DNA of 64,000 bases from Euglena gracilis (taxonomy: Eukaryota > Euglenida > Euglenophyceae > Euglenales). The stretch spans positions 55,495,341 through 55,559,340 of the forward strand of contig CP154955.1 in the NCBI GenBank assembly GCA_039621445.1, written 5' to 3'. The notes beneath the pieces are model-generated. The model was not told the DNA's origin. It ran no database searches and was given only the letters and a program-made list of their open reading frames with translations. The first letter of the stretch is position 1; every line of letters starts with the position of its first letter. Below, piece by piece: positions 44,355 to 54,000 of this stretch. Both the position numbers and the translations under genes were made by a program.

Positions 44355-47300
44355 CCTCCCCCCCCACCGCCCGCCCCCCCCCTTCGTCCCCCCCCCCCCC
44401 CCCACCCTCCCCCCTGCTCCCCCCCCCCCCCCCCCCCCCCACCCTCCCCCTCCCCCCCCCCCCCCCCCCTCCCCCCCCCCCCCTCACCCACCCCCCCCCC
44501 CTCCCCCCCCCTCCCCACCCCTCCCCCCTGCCAAAAGCAACAGCCCCTAAAAGTGCAACTTGCATTTTTGTCTGTTGGTGAGCAATTTGGCGCAAATGAC
44601 AGAAAAAAAATTGCAAGGGCAAAACAGGCAAAATGCAACATTACGCACGTTTCGCAAATTTTTCATAATTTTCAAATTTTTGGGTTGTGCAAAAATGCGA
44701 ATTATATAACTTGCATCCCCCCCCCCCTGCAAAAAAAATGCGTCTGGAAAACACTGGTTTGGGCCAAAAAGTAAAAGCGGGCTGGACCATGCAGCACAAC
44801 AGAACCTTCAGGAGAATTTGGCGGGTCAAACCTGGTTGTCTGCCCAGTATCTTTGCATGAATGCCGCCAAAGACAGCTGCTCCCACATGCTGACGTCCCG
44901 GGTGGTGCGGATCTTCTTGCCGGCCGCCACCGGGAACTCCACAATGGCCGTGGTGTCCGGAGCCACCACGCATGGCTCGACGTGGTACCCAGCTTTGATG
45001 AGGCGGTCCAAGAGAGGAGAGTCCCGGGCCATCCTGTGGGTGGATGTGGGAGAGATGATTCTGGAATTGGACGCCTCAGCTTCGTCTGTGGAACAGGGGT
45101 TGTTCTTTAACATCTGGGGGGGTACCCCCCAATCCACCCTCCCGGGGGGGGGGGTCCTGCCACTCACTTTTCTCCGAAAACGGCCGAAAAATCACGAAAA
45201 TGCTAAAAACAGCACCCTTTTCAAAAAAATTTCAGCACCGAAAAATATATCCCACCCCCCTCTGGGGGGGGGGGGAGTTCGGCCGGACCCACCCACCCAA
45301 CCCCCCCCCCTGGGTGTCCAAGACTAAAAACCCCCGCCTTGGAAACCAAGGGGTCACTTCCACTCCTCCAAAAAGCAGCCAATCACCTTTTTCAGCAACC
45401 CCTGACTGGGGGTGGTCTTGACCTGCAACCCCCGACCAGGGGGGTGTTCGTAATCATACATCTCTTTAAGGACCCCCGGGGGGGGGGTGCTGGGCTAGGG
45501 CTAGAAATTTGGGCTGGCTAGCCCGCCCGCCCCTGGGGGGGGGGGGGGGGGCTGGACCCCGGCTGGACCCGAACCAGGGCGAGCTGGACTGAAAGCGGAA
45601 ATGCCCAAAAATGCCCCAAACGCCCCCCAAACCCCATTTTTGGCCACTTTTGAACGCAGTTTTTCAAAAATTTTTGGGCTGGACCCCCCCAAAAGGGGCT
45701 GGCTAGCTAGGGCTAGCGGCACCCCCCCCCCCGGGGGAGGGGGCTGCTGCGGCTGGGCTGGGCCCAAATCGGGGCTGGCTGCAGCTGCCCCCCCCTGGGG
45801 GGGAGGGGCTCGCAAAACCTTAAAGAGATGTATATTCGTAATTCAGGGTCGTTGGGCAAAAGAGGGGGATGGCCACTAGATAAAAGGGGTGACTGGCATT
45901 TTCAGTGCGGTTGGAAAAGCACCAGGGGGAAACAAAATCCATATTATGAAATCTCATGCACAAAGAAGAAACAGACCTTGTCACATCACTGGAGAGGGGA
46001 ACAGATAGAAAAAAATACAAAAAAATGCAAAAAATTGCCATTGATTGTATAACTTCATCTCAATAATTCTTCATTGTTCTCCTCCTCATCATTTTGTTTG
46101 GCAAAATCTTCCCAGCGATTTTTATCTGGGATGCATGGCATGCCCGCACACCTCAGCCGTCGAGTGTAATAGCATGACTCAGGGTAATGCACCCCAGGGG
46201 TGGCACCCGCCACCAGGGAAATCGTGCCGGATGGCTTGACGGATGTCAGCTTGGATGCATGCGCAGATGCAGCCGAACAGAGAAGCAGCAGAGAGCTGTG
46301 CGCAGATGCACGAACATGCGAACAAAAAGTGCCAACACGAATCACGGCACAGACCCAAGATGGACCCCCAGGGAGCCATCCAGCCAGCAGCCTTTTTGCC
46401 AGCCGCCCCCCCCCCCCCGGGGGGGGTCCTTAAGAAATTCCCTGGTCGTTCGTTTCTGAGAGTCTTATTCGTTGCAGGGGCCATACAATTGCTTACCGAC
46501 CCCCGGGGGGGGGGGGGTCACTCCACTTTTTTAAAAACCAGTCAGTCACTCATTTTCAAAAAACCAGCCAGTCACTACCCCCCCCCAGGGGGGGGGGGGT
46601 CGGCCACTCAGAAAAACGGCCACTTTCCAGTCACTTTAGGCCCAAAAATTTTTCCGGCGCCTTTGGCGCCGGGGTCACTCAAGCCACTTTTGCCCACTCC
46701 TGGCCGACCCAGGGGGGGGGGAGGGGGTCCGGGCCCAAAACCAGTCAGTCACTCTGAAAAAACCAATCACCCCCCCGGGGGGGGGTGGGACAGTGCTTAT
46801 AAGCAATTGTCTGCCAGGGGCACCCAGGAAGGCCCGGTGCAGGGGGGGGGGGAAATACGCTCGCCCGGCCTCGGAAAAAATGCGCAAAAAAATGCGCATT
46901 TTTGGAAAAAATGCGCAAAAATGTGCAAAATCCGAGAAAAAATGTTCAAAAATCACGAAACTGCAAAAATTACCCAAAAACATGCAAAAATGGCACCAAA
47001 TTTGAAGAAATTATGTAGAATATTGAGGAAAATGTGTGTTTCAAAAAAAGTCAAAATTTCAAATTTTTGCAAAAAAAAATGCAAAAATGGTCAAAAAAAT
47101 AAAAAAAAAAAACAAAAAATTTGAAAAAAAAAAAAAAAATGTGCCAAAAAGCAAAAAATGTGCTGAAAAAAACGAAAAAATGCGCAAAAAATGCGAAAAA
47201 ATGCGCATTTTTGGAAAATTTGAAAAAAATGCGCAAAAATGCGAAACGCATTTCCCCCCCCCCTGCCCGGTGGTGGGGGGTCGACCCACCCACCAAAACA

Positions 47301-50300
47301 TTTTGGGGGGTGGCATATGCAGGGTATGGGGGGGGTCGACCCCTCCCAGGCTTTGTATGGGAATCTCGGGGGGACCCCCTTCCAGAGCTAGGGGGAGGGG
47401 GGTTGGGGAACCCCCGCAGGTAATGTGGGGCGTACGACCACCCCCCCCTGGTCATAGGTTGCAAAAAAATTTTTTTGACGGTTTTACCAAGCGGCAGATT
47501 TCCCACCTCCCCCGTTACAGGATTTTTTTCTGCTATGTTGCTCCCCCCGGCAACGTCAGAGCTAGATCCAGGGTTCGATATAAGGAGGGCGTACATGGTT
47601 TAGGTGGGGGGGTGTCCCCCCCACCCCCCCCCCTCCTGGCCCGCAGGGGGGGTCCGGACCACCCCCCCCCACCTGCAAGGGGGGTCCGGACCGACCCTCG
47701 GGGGCAAAAATTGACCCCCCCCAAAAAGGGTCAATTTTTTTCCTCCGGCGCTTTGCGCCGAAAATTTTTTGCATTTTTGGCACATTTTTGCCCAAAAAGT
47801 GCCCAAAATGGCACTTTTGGTCGTTTTGGGGGGTCAAAATTTTTCGGCCACCCTGACCGCGCACCTGTTTAGGTGTGGGGGGGTGTCCCCCCCACCCCCC
47901 CCCCTCCTGGCCCGCAGGGGGGGGTCCGGACCACCCCCCCCACCTGTCCTTATATCGAACCCTGGCTCGATCCCAAAAAGGTGGTGCAACCTGTGACCGG
48001 GGGGTGGTCATTATAAAGGGGTGGTCGTTGGACAAAGGGGAGGGGGGGTACCGTACCTCCAGCAGGGCGGTCCTTAAGCAAAAAAAAAAAATCCCGTCCC
48101 AGCACAGCCGAGAAAATTTTTTTGAAAATCCATGACCGAAAAGTGGCCGTATTTTGCCCGAAACGGGTCGACTTCGGGAAAAAAAGTGATTCCTGGCACT
48201 TTTGGAACATCGCCCATCCGCCCATAGCGTCAAAAATTGCGTTTTTCGACTTTTTGGTTTTCGACCCCCGTTCAAGTCCCGGTGATCCTTGGTCGGGGGG
48301 GCGGTCCTTAAGGGGCGGTCCTTAACGGAAAAAAAAAACTTCCCGTCCCTTATGGACCGCCCTGACCTCCAGTTTCGGTCTCCAGAACTTCTCGCCGTTA
48401 GTACAAAATTTCACATCGAGCCCCAAGAGAAAATACACACCCAGCGCAAAGCGCCGGAAGATTTTTTTTTTGCCCCCGCAGAGGAGGGGGGGGACCCCCT
48501 TCCGAAACTAATGGGGGGGGGAATGACCCCCCCACCACCCCCCTCTTGTTTACGGAGCTTCCCATACAGCCCTGAACCCCCCGCACCCACCACCCTGGTT
48601 GTTTGACCGATTCCTGTTCTGGCCTGCCTTCCCAACATGGAAAAGGGGTCAGACCCCCTTCCTTCCTCAAAACTGAAGAGGACCACCCGAAATTGGTCAA
48701 AAATCCCTGATTTTTAATTGAAAAATAAATTAAAAAATGCTCGTTTCTTCGCAGAAAATTTTCTGCTATTTTCTGCTATTTTGGAACCTGTCAAGGAGGG
48801 TGGGTGTGGGGATCCGGACCCCCCTTCAACGTCCAGGGGGATCCACCACCAACCTCAACACTGAAGGGCTTCCCATCCATCCTTTGGGGGTCTGCAAGCA
48901 TTTCTGCCAAGCAAATTTGGACTGCTGCAGTCCAGCCCGGTGTAGCGGGCCCTCAAGCAATGGACTGATTTGGGGTCTGTTCAGACCTTTTTTTTATCAT
49001 TTTTAGGGGAATTTTGAGCTGAGGTATTTCGGAAAATTTTTCATCACAAGCGAAAAAAATACCCCACTGTTCCATTGTTGTTGAATTTTCCTATCATTGA
49101 TTTTTCCAAAATTGCCGTCATTTTTGTCCGTGGCGACGGGGGGTCTTTCAATGATTCCCGTCCAAGGCAGTTTTTTTTAGTACCTCGGGGTCTGAACCCA
49201 CCCAACCACCCCTTGGGGGGGGGGGATAAATTCTGGCACCAAATTTTTTTTCGGCACCAGCGCTGAAAAATAAAAGGGTCACGAAACTTGGAAAAAATTG
49301 AAAACCTTCAAAAAAACAAAAATAAAATCTCAGGCTCCAGCACATTGAATGCAAAATCTACAGGAGAAATGGTCGAAAAATGGCCATATTTTTTTTGGAA
49401 AAAATGCGTCGACAGAATAAAAATCACAATCGAACAACACAATACCTCATAGCCCTCCTCCAACCAGGTCTTCAGCTCATGAAGCCCCCTGTTGGTGATG
49501 AACTGAGCAATTCCTGACACAGAGCACCCAATCCGACGATTGCGCATCATGATCTGCAGGAAGAAGCAAGAGTTGTTGTTTATGGACCACCAGGGTCGCA
49601 GAAACCTCATTCGACTCCCTCCAATGCAAGGGCAGGAGGGTGACAGTTTTGGCGAACAAGAAGGCAGAGTAGAGTGTGCGCTTGAAATCCTGTGAGGAGA
49701 AATGCAGAAAACAAGGAAGCAAAACGTCGCAAGGCCGGTCAAAAACTTGTTAAAAACTTGTTTAAAAAGCTCGTTAAACCTCCTTGTTGTACATTGTTGC
49801 AAAAAAAAACTTGAAACCACCCGGGGGGAGGTCCCACACAGCGGTTTTTTGACGACCGGGGGGGGGGGGGGAGGGGGTCCCGGGGGACCCACTCCCTTCG
49901 GGATTTTCTGGGGGGGGCATGAAAGTGAGACCTCTTGTGGGACCAGGGTTTTTTTTAAGTCTTAAGGAACCCCGGGTGGGGGAGGGGGGGGGTAGGGTGG
50001 GTACTTTTTGTTGCCAAAGGCGCCAATTTTTTTTGAAAAAGTGCTATTTTTGGCATTTTTGGAACCATTTAATTTCGTCTGTTTTTGGTTCCAGAGCGGG
50101 TTTCAAGCAAACAATTCGCCGGATCAGGGCCAAAGTCGGGCTGAAAGTCAGGCCCTAAATTCTGCTTGCCCAGGGGTAACCCAATCCTGAGGGCTAATTT
50201 TTAACCCTAACCCTATCACCTTTTGAAGGATTTTGCATGCAAATTGCGTTCTTTTTGTCCATTCTGAGTGTCCATGCGTTCCCCCCCCCCTGCACCCACC

Positions 50301-51001
50301 CACCTATCGATGCCCTTCGCACACGTTCACAGCCCACTTGAGGAGCGCCAAACCCAACCTCCAAATGGCAAGGCAGGAAAATTGTCCTTCACAGAAACCC
50401 TTTCAGGGCTTCAATGCCTGGAGAAGGAACACACCTCCAGGCTCTCGTGCTTGTCTGGAAAGGTCTCCACCAGACAGCACAGCTCCATGGACTCCAGACT
50501 CTGCTCCAGGCATGGGTTGCCGCCGAGGACGCGCGCGTCCCTGTAATCCGGCTTGCCATTCATCCGGGAGAAAGCCTGCAAGGGGAGCGCAAGAGGCGCA
50601 AATCAGGTTGACCTCGACGGTGGGGGGGGGGTTAAACCCCCCCACCTGTAAGCAACCCCCACCTACAAGAAACCCTTTGGGGATTTTTGGACTGCCCACC
50701 CATCAGAAACCCCTGAGGAGCTGTGAACGTACACCACCTACCTAATGTATATATCAGGCTTCTTTTTAAGACCCCGGGGGGGGGAGGGGGGGGTCCCCCC
50801 CCACACACCCAGGGTGGCGCGGGACCCCCCCAAAATCGGGCCCGTTAAAGGCAATTTTCAAAAATTTTCGGCGCTTCGCGGCGAAAAGGTATACCCAGCG
50901 CCTCCGGCGCGGGACCCCCCCCCCCGGGGGGGGGCCGGCCCGGACCCACCCACCCACCCCCCGGGGGGGGGGGGGGTCTGCTGACTTAAAAAGAAGCCTG
51001 G

Positions 51002-51032
<31 letters not shown>

Positions 51033-54000
51033 ATATAACATGTATAATATAAAAATATATGTATAACGTCTACACCACCTATAAGAAACCCTTCGGCGCC
51101 GAAAGGAAATTTTTGACTGTTTTTGGCCACTTTTGGCGTTTTGTTGGCTCAAAATTTTTTCAGACATTGAAACCCACTAATAAGAAACCCCCACCTAACC
51201 CACCTATAACAAACGGGTTTCTTGTCGGTGGGGGAGGGGGTTTGGTCGCTGAAAGAGGGGGGGGGTCCGACCCAACTCCCCCCGCACATTTTATCACCCC
51301 GGTGGTGGGTAGGTGGGAAAAAATTAAAAAAAAACAACCATATTTTGGCAAAAATGGGTCGACTTCGGGGAAAAAGTGCCATCGCCATCGACAATTACCC
51401 AAAACGTCAAAAAATGCGGTTTGCGACTTTTTGACATTTGCCCCCGTTCGATCCCTGGCCCTTACGGTCCTCAAGAGAGAAAAAAACTTCCGTCTTATTG
51501 TGGACCGCCCTCATTTGGGTGGTGTCACTCCTTCTGAAACCAGGGTGCTCTGAACCCAATTGTGTTGCTGACTCCCCCTCTGTACAAAACCAACGATCAC
51601 TTTGATGGGGGGGGATGCCAAAACTGCGCGAAGAGCTGGAAGCTGGAAGCCCTGAACAGACCTATTCTGTGGTAAACCAGACTGACATGACATCTTTGCA
51701 TTCAGGATTGCCAATGCCCAGAGCACAAACAGACCTGCATGTTGCTCAGCCAGGCAAATCCAGGTTCACCGTTGGCTCGAACCCGTTCACAGGCATCGGA
51801 GTAATCCATACCAACCTTCGCAAAGATGGAGTTGTTTGAAGCCCAGCCAAACTCCTGTGGGAGGAAAACAAAGATGTATTTTTCGGACAGGTTTGTTTTG
51901 AACGGGGCAGTCCTTGAGCAAAATTGCCAAAAAAATGTCCAGCAAGTCCAACAAAACATCACAAAGAAAATGGGTGAAACAGCTTGGTGAAAATGCGGTT
52001 TCTGACTTTTAATTTTCGCCATTGCCTGGTGTTGCCAGAATATTGGCCCTTCGCGCCAGCTATTTGACTTAGAGTTTCCAAAATGTTGGCACCAAAATGG
52101 TGCCAAGTTTCTGCAACAACAGGCCAGCGTTTTTGGCCTCTTCCAGAACGAACAATACCATGCCCCCCTTGTCGTTGACACACCAATGTTCCAGGAGAGT
52201 GCCGTTGACATGGGGGGTGTGTCAACGACACGCCATGTCAATGCCACTGTGATTCAATACGTAGTGTTCCAGAAAAATGTCGTTGACACGGGGGGTGTGT
52301 CAACAACACGCCGTGTCAACGACAAGGGGGGGGGGGAGGTACTGTTCCCATGGGCCCAGGACGGGACAGTAGGGGGGGGGGGTCATGGTACTTTTTGATG
52401 AATCCCGCTCAGTCAATGACAAATTCAATTTTGCTTGAAGGAAAAAGCAGTGGGACCTGTCGAAATGAAAAGGAAAAGCTAGTGGAAAAATTTTTCCAGT
52501 GACCGGCGCGAAGCGCCGAAAATTTTTTTGGGACCCCCAAAAATGGCCAAAAATGCCCATTTTTGGCCATTTTTGGAACAAAATCAGCCAGAAACCTATT
52601 AAAAACCTCATTTTTCCTTCGGCGCACAGCGCCGGAGGAAATTTTTTTTTCCAGTTCGGGGGACCCCCCGAACTGCAAGGCGGGGGGGGGGGGGGGTAGT
52701 GGGTAGTTGGCCGGCTACCCAATTGGTCGGCCGACTAGGCTTGGTCCGTAGCTAGTCGGCGAGACGGGGGGGGGTAGTGGGTAGTCAGCCGACTACCCAC
52801 TCTAATGTACTAACGGGTCCAAACCGCCGACTTTTAAGCCCCCCCTCATTGAGGAAAATCCAATGCAAACTAGTCGGTGGCTACCGGGGGGGGGAAAATT
52901 TTTGTGCCAGAGAAATTTTGCGGCGACAAATTTTGCGGATGACAAATTTCGCGGGATTCATTAAAAATGTCCGGAAATATTTCGCGGGATTTTTTTTTGT
53001 GAAGCAAAAATGACCTGAAAGGGAATACATGGACAAAAATTTTGCGGGATTCCTTAAAAATGTCCGGAAATATTTCGCGGGATTTGCTTCCGCGAAATTT
53101 GTCCGTGCAAATTTTCTCTCGGGCAAAAAATTTTCCCCCCCGGTAGTCGGTGGTCATAAAAATGGTCTGTGGCGGGCCCAAATCACCCGGAAATGATCCG
53201 GATGGGTCCAAATAAGTGTCTTACACCTGAATAAACACCCTCAGATGGAAATCTTTGGTCGGTGGGGGTCGGTGGGCCCTTGATGGGGGTCTCGAACATA
53301 CAATTGCTTACCAACCCCGGGGGGGGGGGGGGGCACTCCACTTTTTTTAAAAACCAGTCAGTCACTCATTTTCAAAAAAACCAGCCAGTCACTACCCCCC
53401 CAGGGGGGGGGCGTGGGGGGTGGCCACTCAGAAAAACGGCCACTTTCCAGTCACTTTAGGCCCAAAAAAATTTTCCGGCGCCTTCGGCGCCGGGGTCACT
53501 CAAGCCACTTTTGCCCACTCCTGGCCGACCCCCCCCCGGGGGGGGAGGGGTCCGGGCCAAAAACCAGTCAGTCACTTTGAAAACACACCTCCCCCACCCC
53601 CCCCGGGGGGGGGGGGGGTTGGTCGGTGCTCAAGCAATTGCCTGGTCTCGAAGGGTGAAAAACCAATGATGTAACAAGGATTACATGAAAATCCTTAAGA
53701 AATGCAAGCATTCTGCATCACGAGAGGCAGAAAAGCCCCCCTCCACGCCCATCCGAGCCTCAAATAACAAAATCCCTTCTGTGTTGGCAACATACTCGGG
53801 GGCTAAGTCGTTTTTGTGGCTGACTTTGGCATAGGCGGGGGGGGGGGGGGGCTCCGCCCCCCCCCCGCACCCCCCCCCCTCAAATAACAAAATCCCTTCT
53901 ATGTTGGCAATAGACTTGGAGGGATAAGACCTTTTTTGTGCAAATTTTGACTTATATTGAAAATCCAATGGGGAGAGGTGTTCTTTTGTCAAAAGTGGCT

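Noticed and set aside
49308-49390. Candidate missing reductase exon after a CTCCTGTAG acceptor
   Set aside because: The reading ([11 protein letters not shown]) does not resemble the expected class II segment in any frame, so it was not annotated.
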